The notes beneath the pieces are model-generated. The model had not been told where the DNA came from and made no database searches. It saw nothing but the letters and a program-made list of their open reading frames with translations. From positions 1 through 32,382 of the forward strand of contig CAIJGS010000325.1 of the NCBI GenBank assembly GCA_903820285.1: a stretch of DNA of 32,382 nt, in the 5' to 3' direction. Each line of letters starts with the position of its first letter. The first letter of the stretch is position 1. Positions 16,732-25,600 of the stretch are shown one piece after another. The position numbers were made by a program, and so were the translations under genes. This stretch comes from an uncultured Verrucomicrobia subdivision 3 bacterium. GTDB taxonomy: Bacteria > Verrucomicrobiota > Verrucomicrobiia > Limisphaerales > UBA11358.

Positions 16732-17649
16732 ATGAAACCGATATTTTTACCGTTGCTGTCGCTCTCCCTCCTTTGGCTCGCCGGTTCCGCGCCGGCGCAG
16801 ATTTTTATCGCCAACGGTCATAATACCGACGCCTATAATCTGGATGGCTCCGTGCTGACCAGTTCGCTCATTGCCGGCACATATTCCCAGTTCGGTGTCC
16901 AGGCGGTCAACAACCAGCTTTATGTAACCCAGCAGGGCACGGGCAATAACGATGGTTCCGTTGGGCTCTACAATCAGAATGGCACCCCGGTGAACGCCAA
17001 CCTGGTCTCCGGCCTGTACAATGGTTTGTCGGTGACCGTCAGCGGTGGTTATATTTACGCCGGGGATGCGGCCAATGGCACGGTGGGCAAATATAATTTG
17101 GATGGTTCGGTGGTAAACAATTCCCTGATCACCGGTTTAAGCCTCCCCGTCGGCTTGACGGTGGCGGATGGCCACATCTACGTGGCGGATGAGGGTTTGA
17201 CCACGGTGGGGGAATATAATCTGGATGGCACGCCGGTAAATGCCTCGTTGCTGACACCAGCCACGGGCGGTTTTTTTTATGGCATTGCAAGCGATGGTGA
17301 AAATCTGTTTGTGACTGACAACAATAACGGCACCGTGGGCGAATTCGGCCTGGATGGCACCCTGATCAATGATTCTCTCATCACTGGCCTGAATGGTCCC
17401 ACCGGACTTGCGCTCTATGACGGCAGCCTGTACGTGGAAAACAACTGGACCGGCGTATTGGGCGAGTACCAGACCGATGGTACGGCCATCAATGATTCGC
17501 TCATTACGGGTTTGGGCAATGCACTGGCAGTTTCCATTGTGACCCCTCCGCCCCCGGCGCCTACACCGGAACCTTCCACTATTTTGCTCGCCGTTCCGGC
17601 AGCATGTGTATTGTTTGGGTTGCGCCGCCGTCAGGTCGCCAAAGCCTGA
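16732..17649 (+). CDS. PEP-CTERM protein with six beta-propeller-like repeats
   Basis: The 305-residue protein has a signal peptide (MKPIFLPLLSLSLLWLAGSAPA) and six repeats of about 44 residues centred on the form (E/K)YNLDG(S/T)xxNxSLITG (for example KYNLDGSVVNNSLITG, EYNLDGTPVNASLLTP, EFGLDGTLINDSLITG). This suggests a six-bladed NHL/SMP-30-like propeller. It ends with PTPEPSTILLAVPAACVLFG then RRRQ, the PEP-CTERM sorting signal: a Pro-Glu-Pro motif, a membrane helix and a basic tail. In other bacteria exosortase cuts at this motif and the protein goes to the cell surface or extracellular matrix. The gene is flanked by its own promoter and terminator. The protein's ligand is unknown. Confidence 0.88.
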   Translation: MKPIFLPLLSLSLLWLAGSAPAQIFIANGHNTDAYNLDGSVLTSSLIAGTYSQFGVQAVNNQLYVTQQGTGNNDGSVGLYNQNGTPVNANLVSGLYNGLSVTVSGGYIYAGDAANGTVGKYNLDGSVVNNSLITGLSLPVGLTVADGHIYVADEGLTTVGEYNLDGTPVNASLLTPATGGFFYGIASDGENLFVTDNNNGTVGEFGLDGTLINDSLITGLNGPTGLALYDGSLYVENNWTGVLGEYQTDGTAINDSLITGLGNALAVSIVTPPPPAPTPEPSTILLAVPAACVLFGLRRRQVAKA

Positions 17650-17672
17650 TTCAATTAACCGGTCTTTTCTTT

Positions 17673-17708
17673 CCGCCGCAAACCCGTGGGTTGGCGGCGC
17701 ATTTTTTT
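17673..17708 (+). terminator. intrinsic terminator after first PEP-CTERM gene
   Basis: CGCCGCAAACCC and GGGTTGGCGGCG pair almost fully around a very short loop and are followed by CATTTTTTT. This is a strong rho-independent terminator 24 bp after the stop codon. Confidence 0.88.
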
Positions 17709-17802
17709 GCACCCTTCCGGGATGTTTGTTTTTTACGTTTTATTTGGTGCGGTGCGGCTGGCCTCAACCAACTCCCTGTCAACACTTAGCTGCTATTTAC
17801 TC

Positions 17803-17831
17803 TTGACATAATGGTATTAGCAATGTATGGT
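17803..17831 (+). promoter_or_regulatory. sigma70 promoter of first choice-of-anchor-A gene
   Basis: Consensus TTGACA (17803-17808), a 17-bp spacer and TATGGT (17826-17831). The spacer contains TAATGGTATTA, an inverted repeat with 4-bp arms. The start codon lies about 50 bp downstream. Confidence 0.65.
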
Positions 17832-17861
17832 GCGGGATAAGTTGGTATTGTCGTCCGAAAT

Positions 17862-17880
17862 TTCAGAGCGAGTTAAACCC
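17862..17880 (+). repeat. leader motif shared by the two anchor-A genes, copy 1
   Basis: TTCAGAGCGAGTTAAACCC ends directly at the ATG at 17881. A close copy, TTCAGAGCGGTTAAAGCC, lies at 19014-19031, eight bases before the ATG of the paralog. It may be a remnant of the duplication or a shared 5'-UTR element. Confidence 0.5.
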
Positions 17881-18843
17881 ATGAAAATTGAAAGTAAATT
17901 GATTGTCTGTCTGTCGGCCGTGGCGGTTTCCCAAATCAGCCTCAAGGCTGATGATGTGAATGCCCTGTTGTCGAACTGGAATGTTGTCACCGTCAACAAC
18001 GCCCAGATCAATAATGAATATGAAGGCCGCGCCTTTGTCGGCGGCAATCTGACAGCTGACAATCAGGCGGCCATCGGTCATTCCCTGTCGTCCACCAACA
18101 TATCCCTTGCGGTGGTGGGCAACATCACGGCCAACAACTACATCAACGTCCAAAACGGCAGTGTGGATGTGGGGGGCACCAGCTCGGCCCATTTCAATAT
18201 GAATGGCGGCGGTACGGTGAGCTTGGGCAGCCCGGTTCCGGCGGCCATTTCACCGGTCAGTGTGCTGACCACCAGTTCGTTATACTGGTCTACCTTGGCG
18301 GCCAACAGCACAATTACCACCAACAACGCCAACCAGATCAATTTCAATACCGTGGCCAATGGATCCGGCCTGGCGATTTTAAATGTGACTGGTGCGCAAA
18401 CGTTTAACGCCGGTTTGAATGGCTTTAATTTGAACCTGGGCGCCGGGGTCACGACGGTACTGGTCAATATCAACGCCGGCAGCATCAACTGGAACGCCGG
18501 CAGCTTCTTTGGCAATTTCCAGACGGATTTCGGCCGGGGCAACGTCTTGTTCAATTTTTATAATGCCACCAACGTCTATCTGGGTAACCAGTTTGAAGGC
18601 TATATAGTGGCTCCCAATGCCAATGTCACGCTGGGCAACAATGTGGATGGCGGGGTAATGGTCAGCAACTTGGTGGCGGACAGTGAGATCCATCTGCCGG
18701 ACCGCAATTCCAGTGCCTCTTCCTTTTACGGTACGCTTCCCAATGTGGTTACGCCCGGGCCGGTGCCTGAGCCGGCCACCTTGGCGTTGCTGCCGGTGGG
18801 AGCCCTACTGTGGGCCGCCCGCCGCCGATTTGCCAAAAGCTGA
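17881..18843 (+). CDS. choice-of-anchor A family PEP-CTERM protein (paralog 1)
   Basis: The ORF track begins at 17827, inside the promoter, so the Met at 17881 is the better start; it opens a signal peptide (MKIESKLIVCLSAVAVSQISLKA). The 320-residue product carries the choice-of-anchor-A pattern: NWNVVTVNNAQI, EGRAFVGGNLTA, SLAVVGNI, ALNVTGAQTF-like strand, GYIVAPNANVTLGNN and GGVMVSNL. It ends with PGPVPEPATLALLPVGALLWA and RRRFAKS, a PEP-CTERM sorting signal. Such domains occur on surface proteins with many different anchors and are thought to be adhesive or matrix-forming, though no precise function is known. It is a tandem paralog of the protein encoded at 19040-19993, sharing ISLKAD at the signal cleavage region and the same C-terminal anchor. 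Confidence 0.9.
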   Translation: MKIESKLIVCLSAVAVSQISLKADDVNALLSNWNVVTVNNAQINNEYEGRAFVGGNLTADNQAAIGHSLSSTNISLAVVGNITANNYINVQNGSVDVGGTSSAHFNMNGGGTVSLGSPVPAAISPVSVLTTSSLYWSTLAANSTITTNNANQINFNTVANGSGLAILNVTGAQTFNAGLNGFNLNLGAGVTTVLVNINAGSINWNAGSFFGNFQTDFGRGNVLFNFYNATNVYLGNQFEGYIVAPNANVTLGNNVDGGVMVSNLVADSEIHLPDRNSSASSFYGTLPNVVTPGPVPEPATLALLPVGALLWAARRRFAKS

Positions 18844-18889
18844 TCATTGGCCCGCCATCATAGGGCGAAAAATGGCAAACTGATGACTT

Positions 18890-18931
18890 TCTCCTCCGGT
18901 TTTACGGCCGGAGGAGACCTTTCCCTTTCCC
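18890..18931 (+). terminator. hairpin terminator after paralog 1
   Basis: TCTCCTCCGG and CCGGAGGAGA form a perfect 10-bp stem with an 8-nt loop, followed by the pyrimidine tract CCTTTCCCTTTCCC. The T run is interrupted, so efficiency is uncertain. Confidence 0.7.
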
Positions 18932-18949
18932 ATCCTCCCCATTATTTAA

Positions 18950-18978
18950 TTGACAAAATACGCGTACACGCGTATGTT
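18950..18978 (+). promoter_or_regulatory. sigma70 promoter of second anchor-A gene with operator-like palindrome
   Basis: TTGACA (18950-18955), a 17-bp spacer and TATGTT (18973-18978). Almost the whole spacer is TACGCGTACACGCGTA (18959-18974), an inverted repeat with 6-bp arms TACGCG/CGCGTA. A protein bound there would block RNA polymerase, so this is a good candidate repressor site. Confidence 0.65.
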
Positions 18979-19013
18979 ATGAGACCATCCTGTCAAAGGT
19001 GGAATGCGAGTGG

Positions 19014-19031
19014 TTCAGAGCGGTTAAAGCC
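19014..19031 (+). repeat. leader motif shared by the two anchor-A genes, copy 2
   Basis: TTCAGAGCGGTTAAAGCC differs from copy 1 at 17862-17880 by one missing base and one substitution. It lies 36 bp after the -10 box, against 31 bp for copy 1. Confidence 0.5.
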
Positions 19032-19039
19032 TTAAATTT

Positions 19040-19993
19040 ATGAAAATGAATCGGTTGATTGCTTGTGGTTTGCTGGTTTCGCCGGTCTCGGCCATTAGCC
19101 TCAAGGCGGATGTAAACAGCAGTATGGCCAATTGGAATGTCATCACTGCTGGTGACGCCTATTTGAATGACCCCGTGGGAGGGCGCATTTTTGTCGGTGG
19201 CAATCTTAACTACGGCAATCAGGTGGCAACGGTCGAAAGCTCGGTGGCCGCCACCAATATTACCTTGGCGGTGGTTGGCAATATCAATTCCTGGGCTAAC
19301 ATTCAGCATGGCAGCGTGGTGGCTGGTGGTACCAGTCAGTATCTCGCTTTGAACGGCGGCACCCTCACCACGGGCAGTCCGGTTCCCTCCTCCATTTCGC
19401 CGGTCACCAGTCTGATCAACAATTCACTCTACTGGTCCACCCTCACGCCCAATAGCACGGTCGCTTACGGTTCCGGTTCAGCCACTTTCAATACCACCGC
19501 CGGTTCGTCCGTAGCGGTATTTGATGTCACGGGTGCCCAAACCTTCAACGCCAACCTCTGGAACGGCATTGGCTTAAATCTGGCGGCGGGCGTCAATACG
19601 GTGATTGTGAATGTGAATGCCACCACGATCAATGGTGGGTACACACCTTTTCTGAGTTCTTTCCAGAATGCCTTTGGTTCCGGCAATGTGGTGTTCAATT
19701 TCTATAATGCCACGAGTATTGATATTGGCGCCGAAGTTTATGGCTACATTGTGGCTCCCAATGCCACGGTCAACCTGCACAGCGGGGTGCAAGGTGGCAT
19801 CATGGCCAACAGCATCAATAATATCGGTGGCGTGGGCATAACCCCGCCCGTCGGTTCCACCGGCCCTTCTTGGAACGGTTCCTTGCCCGATGTGGCGGTT
19901 CCCGGACCCGTGCCTGAGCCGGCTTCCCTCGCGTTGCTCCCGGTCGGAGCGGCCGCTCTCTGGTTCTTCCGCCGCCGCACGGTCAGAGATTGA
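19040..19993 (+). CDS. choice-of-anchor A family PEP-CTERM protein (paralog 2)
   Basis: This 317-residue paralog has a signal peptide (MKMNRLIACGLLVSPVSAISLKA); M3 is an alternative start. It shows the same domain pattern as its neighbour: NWNVITAGDAYL, GGRIFVGGNLNYGNQ, LAVVGNI, FDVTGAQTFNANL, NVVFNFYNAT, GYIVAPNATVNLHSGVQGGIM. It ends with VPGPVPEPASLALLPVGAAALW and FRRRTVRD, a PEP-CTERM sorting signal. Similarity runs over the full length, showing a tandem duplication followed by divergence. Each copy has its own promoter and terminator, so the two can be expressed separately. A surface or matrix role is inferred from the sorting signal only. Confidence 0.9.
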   Translation: MKMNRLIACGLLVSPVSAISLKADVNSSMANWNVITAGDAYLNDPVGGRIFVGGNLNYGNQVATVESSVAATNITLAVVGNINSWANIQHGSVVAGGTSQYLALNGGTLTTGSPVPSSISPVTSLINNSLYWSTLTPNSTVAYGSGSATFNTTAGSSVAVFDVTGAQTFNANLWNGIGLNLAAGVNTVIVNVNATTINGGYTPFLSSFQNAFGSGNVVFNFYNATSIDIGAEVYGYIVAPNATVNLHSGVQGGIMANSINNIGGVGITPPVGSTGPSWNGSLPDVAVPGPVPEPASLALLPVGAAALWFFRRRTVRD

Positions 19994-20020
19994 GTTCCAA
20001 CCATAGTTTGACTTTTCCCA

Positions 20021-20053
20021 AACGAGCGGCAAAATACGCTGCTCGTTTTTTTT
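20021..20053 (+). terminator. terminator after paralog 2, overlapping a possible typA promoter
   Basis: ACGAGC-GC and GC-GCTCGT pair around a short A-rich loop and are followed by eight T residues. TTGACT (20008-20013) with CAAAAT 16 bp downstream (20030-20035) could act as a weak typA promoter, which would lie across the hairpin. The terminator is clear and the promoter is not. Confidence 0.75.
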
Positions 20054-20063
20054 ATTTTAATTT

Positions 20064-21899
20064 ATGCAGCATATCCGCAACATCGCTATTATCGCGCACG
20101 TTGATCACGGCAAGACCACCTTGGTGGACTGCCTGCTCAAACAATCCGGCACGTTCCGCGCCAACCAAGCCGAAACCCAGGTGGAACGCCTGATGGATTC
20201 GATGGACCTTGAAAAAGAAAAGGGCATCACCATCCGCGCCAAGAACGCCGCGTTCAAATACAAGGACTACCACATCAACATTGTGGATACTCCCGGACAC
20301 GCGGATTTCGGCGGCGAAGTCGAACGTATCATGAACATGGTCGACGGCGTGCTGCTCGTGGTGGATTCCGCCGAAGGTCCGCAGGCGCAGACCCGCTTCG
20401 TGCTGCGCAAGGCCCTTGAAGCCGGCGCCAAGCCCATCGTGGTCATCAACAAGATTGACCGCGACAACGCCAATCCCAAGAAGGTCCTCGACCAGGTGTT
20501 CGAACTGTTCATGTCCCTGAACGCCACCGATGAGCAGCTCGATTTCCCCTTCATCTATTGCTCCGCCAAACAGGGCTACGCCAAGGTGGAACTGACCGAT
20601 ACCACCACCACGATGGAACCGTTGTACGACGCCATTGTGAAGTTCATTCCGCCGCCGCGCGCCAAGGCCGGCGAAGGTTTCCAATTGCTCGTCGCCAACC
20701 TCGACTACTCCGATTACCTCGGCCGTATCGCGTTCGGCAAGATCGTGGAAGGCAAGATCACCGTCGGCGAACCCGCCATCTGCCGCCACGGCCATGGCAA
20801 GCTCACCAAGAACAAGGTGACCATGCTCTATCATTTCGAGGGCATGAAACGTATCGAAATCAATTCCGCGTCCGCCGGCGACATCGTGGGCGTGGCCGGT
20901 TTTGAAGATGTGTTCATCGGTGAAACGATTTGCGACAGCGAATTGCGCGATACCCTGCCTTACATCCCGATTGATCCGCCGACCATTCAGATGGAATTTG
21001 CCGTGAACGACGGCCCGCTCGCCGGCCAGGACGGCAAGCTCGTCACCGCCCGTCACATCTGGGACCGGCTCGTGAAGGAAATCCGCACGAACGTGGCCCT
21101 GCGCATCGCCCAGACCAGCGACCCGAAGATTTTCGCGGTCAGCGGCCGTGGCGAAATGCAGATCGCCATTCTCGTGGAGCAGATGCGCCGCGAAGGGCAT
21201 GAGGTGCTCGTTTCCCGTCCCGAAGTCCTCTGGAAAAAGGGTCCGGATGGCGAACCGCTTGAACCCGTTGAAAAGCTATTCGTGGAAGTCCCGAGCGAAA
21301 ACCTCGGCGCCATCATGGAAAATCTGTCCGGCCGCAAGGCGCAGATCACCAACATGAATCATGTGGGCAACCAAGTTTCCGTGGAAGCCCTTGTCCCCAT
21401 GCGCGGTCTGATCGGTTTTGAAACCGACCTCGTTAACATGACCAAGGGCATGGGGGTGATGAGCCATCTGTTCCACGCCTACGGCCCCGACCACGGCGAA
21501 ATCGCCGCGCGCAAGAACGGCTCGCTCGTGAGCATGGATCAGGGCGAAGCCACCGCCTACGCGCTGAACATGGTGCAGGAACGCGGCCGCCTCATGGTGG
21601 AACCCGGCGACAACATCTATGTCGGCATGATCGTCGGTGAAAACACCCGCGAGAATGACATCCCCGTGAATCCCGTGAAGGAAAAGCGCCTCACCAACAT
21701 GCGCTCGCAGGGCGACGGCAAGGGCATCCAGCTCGCGCCGCCCCTCAAGCTCTCGCTGGAACGCGCGCTCGAATACATCGACGTGGATGAATACGTGGAA
21801 GCCACTCCCAAGAACCTGCGCCTCCGCAAGAAGGTGCTGGATGAAAACGCCCGCAAACGCTCTGAAAAGGGCCGCGTGATCCGTTTCGTCCAGGAATAA
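20064..21899 (+). CDS. typA: ribosome-associated translational GTPase TypA/BipA
   Basis: The 611-residue protein has all GTPase motifs: AHVDHGKT (11-18), the switch I motif GITI (54-57), DTPGH (75-79), NKID (129-132) and SAK (167-169). EF-G-like domains II, III and V follow, and then the TypA-specific C-terminal domain ([26 protein letters not shown]). Length and order match the family. TypA binds the ribosome and helps assembly and translation under stress such as cold. The start ATG lies 10 bp after the upstream terminator's T run and no Shine-Dalgarno is visible. The gene is single and bounded by terminators on both sides. The large opposite-strand ORF 20052-21200 is a shadow. Confidence 0.97.
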   Translation: MQHIRNIAIIAHVDHGKTTLVDCLLKQSGTFRANQAETQVERLMDSMDLEKEKGITIRAKNAAFKYKDYHINIVDTPGHADFGGEVERIMNMVDGVLLVVDSAEGPQAQTRFVLRKALEAGAKPIVVINKIDRDNANPKKVLDQVFELFMSLNATDEQLDFPFIYCSAKQGYAKVELTDTTTTMEPLYDAIVKFIPPPRAKAGEGFQLLVANLDYSDYLGRIAFGKIVEGKITVGEPAICRHGHGKLTKNKVTMLYHFEGMKRIEINSASAGDIVGVAGFEDVFIGETICDSELRDTLPYIPIDPPTIQMEFAVNDGPLAGQDGKLVTARHIWDRLVKEIRTNVALRIAQTSDPKIFAVSGRGEMQIAILVEQMRREGHEVLVSRPEVLWKKGPDGEPLEPVEKLFVEVPSENLGAIMENLSGRKAQITNMNHVGNQVSVEALVPMRGLIGFETDLVNMTKGMGVMSHLFHAYGPDHGEIAARKNGSLVSMDQGEATAYALNMVQERGRLMVEPGDNIYVGMIVGENTRENDIPVNPVKEKRLTNMRSQGDGKGIQLAPPLKLSLERALEYIDVDEYVEATPKNLRLRKKVLDENARKRSEKGRVIRFVQE

Positions 21900-21927
21900 A
21901 CCCTGCCGCCGGAATTCTTTAAAACAA

Positions 21928-21957
21928 ACAAAGGCCGCTCGTAAGAGCGGCCTTTGT
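21928..21957 (+). terminator. typA terminator, probably bidirectional
   Basis: ACAAAGGCCGCTC and GAGCGGCCTTTGT form a perfect 13-bp stem closed by GTAA. An A-rich stretch precedes it and a T-containing stretch follows, so it could also end transcription arriving from the minus-strand gene at 22000-22434. Confidence 0.85.
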
Positions 21958-21999
21958 CGTAATAATGGTTGCTGGGTATGATCAATTGCCGAAACTCGT

Positions 22000-22434
22000 T
22001 TACGGCTTCACTCGCTGATAAGTGACGAGATAAAGTTTGGTGCCGGCCATGGTCTTAAACGTGGCGGGTGTATTTGCGCCGGAAAGGTCGTAGCAGATGC
22101 GGAGCGTGTCCCCGCTGATTTCGTAGATCGCCGGGAATGTCCGCCCATGGTTTGGGCCTTCCGTCCCTTTGATGGTCATTTGTTTGGGCGTCGTGGTCGG
22201 ATCAATTGTGTAAGTGCCCCGATCGGGTTCGGTGCCCACAAAAACTTCATATTTGCCGTCATCCAGCTTGAGGCTGATGGTCTTTAATAGTGCCTCGCTC
22301 ATGGGGTGTCCACCCAACTCGGCAACCGCAGGTTTCCAACTGCCCTGGACGGTCGCGGTGTCATTGGTCGCGGCACCGGCAAAAGTCGTCAGGGAGGCCG
22401 CCAGGCTGAAGCAAAGAATTAGCAGGTATTTCAT
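22000..22434 (-). CDS. small secreted TIGR03067-like (lipocalin-like) protein
   Basis: The start is set at the Met at 22434, which opens a signal peptide (MKYLLILCFSLAASLTTFAGA); the Met at 22443 is an alternative, and the track start at 22578 is upstream sequence. The 144-residue product carries the pattern of the TIGR03067 family, common in Planctomycetota and Verrucomicrobiota: VQGSWKPAVAELGGHPM, LKLDDGKYEV, GTYTIDPTTTPKQMTI, EGPNHGRTFPAIYEISGDTLRICYDLSG. The family probably forms a small beta-barrel, and its function is unknown. The gene stands alone, pointing towards typA and sharing the hairpin at 21928-21957 as a likely terminator. Confidence 0.85.
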   Translation of the reverse strand: MKYLLILCFSLAASLTTFAGAATNDTATVQGSWKPAVAELGGHPMSEALLKTISLKLDDGKYEVFVGTEPDRGTYTIDPTTTPKQMTIKGTEGPNHGRTFPAIYEISGDTLRICYDLSGANTPATFKTMAGTKLYLVTYQRVKP

Positions 22435-22655
22435 GGTGCTCATAAGTTTAGGGTTGATGATTGCGGCCATATGGCCATGGCGAGCCAACTCCCTGCAAAG
22501 TCCATTCCTAGTCTGGCTTACCTCGGTCGTATCGCCATCAAGGCAAAATAGGGTCAGGTCACCGGAACGGGCAAGCACTAAATGCCGGGTCAGTTACTGG
22601 ACACCTGCGTGGGCAGCCCGTTCTTAACCAGTCCTATTACGCCTTGGGCAAACCA

Positions 22656-25600
22656 TCACGAGGCGGTGCTTTGCGTGGCCGCCAACAGCGTCCACACGCG
22701 TAATGCTTCGGTTACGCCCCAAGCCTGGGCATCGCAACCTCGTTGCGTGTGCGGGGCATCGCCATCCAGCAGTTCAGGGATCTGGCCGAGGCAGCCTTGG
22801 TTCAGGACGCCGGTCACGCTGCCGAGATAGCTTTGCGCGGCGGCCACGGCAGCCGGCGAAAAATCCCACGCCCGCGCGAGGGCTTCACAGAAGACAGGGA
22901 ACGTCCACGTCCACGCCGTGCCATTGTGATAGGCGGGTTTGCGCCGCGTATCCTCATCGCCTTCGTAGCGCGGCCAATAGGGTTCCAGTGGATTGTTCAG
23001 CAGCCGGCCATCGCGCCAGATGGGCAGGGGCGTCGTGACAGGCAGGGGGGCGAGCGAGCGCAGTCCGCCCGGCACAACCAAATATTTCTGCGCGGCCTGC
23101 ACGCAGCGTTGGGCGCGTTCGCTGGTGACCAGACCGAGACTGACGGCAAAGAGGCAGTTGCTGCGCAGGGCGTCACTGGGCGTGGCATCGCGGGCAATCA
23201 CCCGCGCCTTGGCCAGCAGCACGTCGGCGAACCAGCCCTGGTCGGGGAGCCATAATAATTTTTCACACGACTCCATCGCCCGGGCGGCGCGGTCGCCCCA
23301 GCGCTTCTGGTTCGCCTTGGGACTGATCTTTTCCAGCAACCGCAGCAGCCGTATCCAGAGCACCTGGATTTCCACCGGATAGCCTTCCCGTGGCGTGCCG
23401 GCCGGGTAGTTCGTGTCCATCCACGTGAAATGGCTGGGGCTCCAGATGAGCAGCGAATCAGCATCGGCGGCAATGTCGTTCGGGGTGCCCTTGAGATAAT
23501 TTTCCGCAATGCTGGTGAGTACGTCCCGGATGGTGCGGCCCGCGTCATTCACCGGCGTGTCAAAAAACGTTTTTCCCCTGGCTTTCGGCTTGGCGGCCAC
23601 ATCGGAAAATTCCTCGCACACCACGGCAAACCACAGCGGCGCGTCCGAGGTGTCGCGATTGGACACATCATTGCCGTGAATGGTGTTGGGCAGCGTGCCA
23701 TCCTTTTCAAACTTCGCAAAGGTCAGCAGCAGCTGTTTTAATTCCGCCGTCATGCCGGCGGCCAGCAGCCCGCGCGCACAGATGAGCGAGTCGCGGCCCC
23801 AATCCAAAAACCACGGATAACCGGCAATGACCGTCTTGCCATCATCCCGCCGGACCACATACTGCCGCGCCGCCTGGGTGAGGTCCATCAGCAGCGAGGG
23901 TGCCACGGCTTTTTTGCGGGATTGCACCGGGGCCAATTTGGTTGCGTTTTCGGCTGTCGCCACCAGGGTAACACCGGTTTTTTCGGTTACCGGCAGTTCA
24001 AACCAGCCGGGGCTGTAGGCATCGCCGCTCCCGGTCTGGCCGCGCGTTTGTTCAACGGGATGCGGGATGTTTTCGCACCATTCCGCCTCGGGATGATATT
24101 TGCCCGCATCGGCAAAGATACGGAGCTGACGGTCTACCGCCGGGGTAAATTTGAAGCCCGGCATGGCGGCATCCGTCAGTGGATGCACATTCGAGGAGAA
24201 ATGATAATCCGCGCCGCCGTTGCGCTTGGTCTCTGAATGAAAATTCCGGTCTTCAATGTCGAAGCGCACCGTCAGGCTCACGTCCGCCGTGGCGGACAGG
24301 GCGCGGCCGATGGCGGGTTCGCCCGCGAGACGTTTAAAGCGCAACACCGTGGTGTTCTGTTCCGGCAGCATTTCCACCGACAGCTGGAGGGACACAATCC
24401 GCCCGTCACCGGCACTGGCGGTAAAAGTCCAGACCGCCGGCGGACCGGCCGTAAAACCGGCGAGATTTTTAAAGTCCAACGCCGAAATAAAACCGTCTGC
24501 ATTCACCCAGGCGCGCAGGCGTTTGATGAACACATGGCGGTCCACCGGCACGGTGGGATTCAGATTGGCCCCAAGCACGCAATCGTACTTTGAATTCACG
24601 CGGCCCAAGTCCACGCACAGTCTGGCCATGCCGCCAATGCCGTTGGTCAGCAACACCAGGTCCGCCGGCTTCGGGCGCGGCGTAGTGAGCGACGGCTCTG
24701 GCGCGAGGAAGCGGACGGTGCCTGTGACCGTTGGCTGGCTGGTGGCGTGCCGCTCCAGCTGGAGCCCGGCATCCGCAGCGACTTTGCGCGGCGGGAAACA
24801 GGCGATATGGCCGGTGCCGGCGGCGATGGATTGCACGTGCCGCGCCGCTTGGTCATCGCCTGCGGATGTGATTTGCAGGGTGGCGCGAAACGGCACCGTG
24901 TCCCGGACCAGCAACCAGTGATCCGCCGGTATCGGCGTAATCCGGCGAATATCCGCCAACGTCCACTCAACCACGCGCGGAAAAATGTCCCCGCTGGCCG
25001 CCTGCTCCAGCAAAGCCGCAAACGATCCCTTGTCTGCCGTACCCGCCCGGGCGGCGAACTCGCTGGCGGCGGATAAAAAATCCACCGGCGACCGCTCGAT
25101 TTGGCTGGCCAGCCAGCACCAGTCGGCCATATCCGTGGCTTCGGCCGCGATAATCTCATTGAGCGATTCCAATGCCCACGCCGCTTGTGCGCGGCCACGG
25201 CGGTAAAGATCGCCGCTTAAACCGGCCGGCCGGGCGGTGGGCGCCAGGCAATAGGCCGCTCCCGGCGGCAGCGTGAAGGTGGTGATGTTCCCGCTTTCTG
25301 AGCGGCCGGGCAGCGGCTGGCCGAGCAGTTCAAATTGAAAGGTGCCCGGCGGCTGCCGGAGGGCAAACACATCCAGCGTGAGTATTTGCGCTTTTTCGGG
25401 TTCGGTGTTTATGAGCACCAGCACACTGTCCAGGTCTTCCGCCGATTCGCGCAACAGGGCGTAAACTGGCGCGTCCGGCGGGCTCAAACGGGTCAGTCGG
25501 GCTCCGTCAAAAAAACAGGGATGATCGGAAATCAGCCGGTTCAGCGCCGCCAGTTCGGGCACAATATTATCCGGGCTGTCCCAGTTCAAACCGGTGTTGC

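Noticed and set aside
20052-21200. Minus-strand ORF of 382 residues
   Set aside because: Opposite-strand shadow of typA, rich in His, Gly and Asp without domain motifs.
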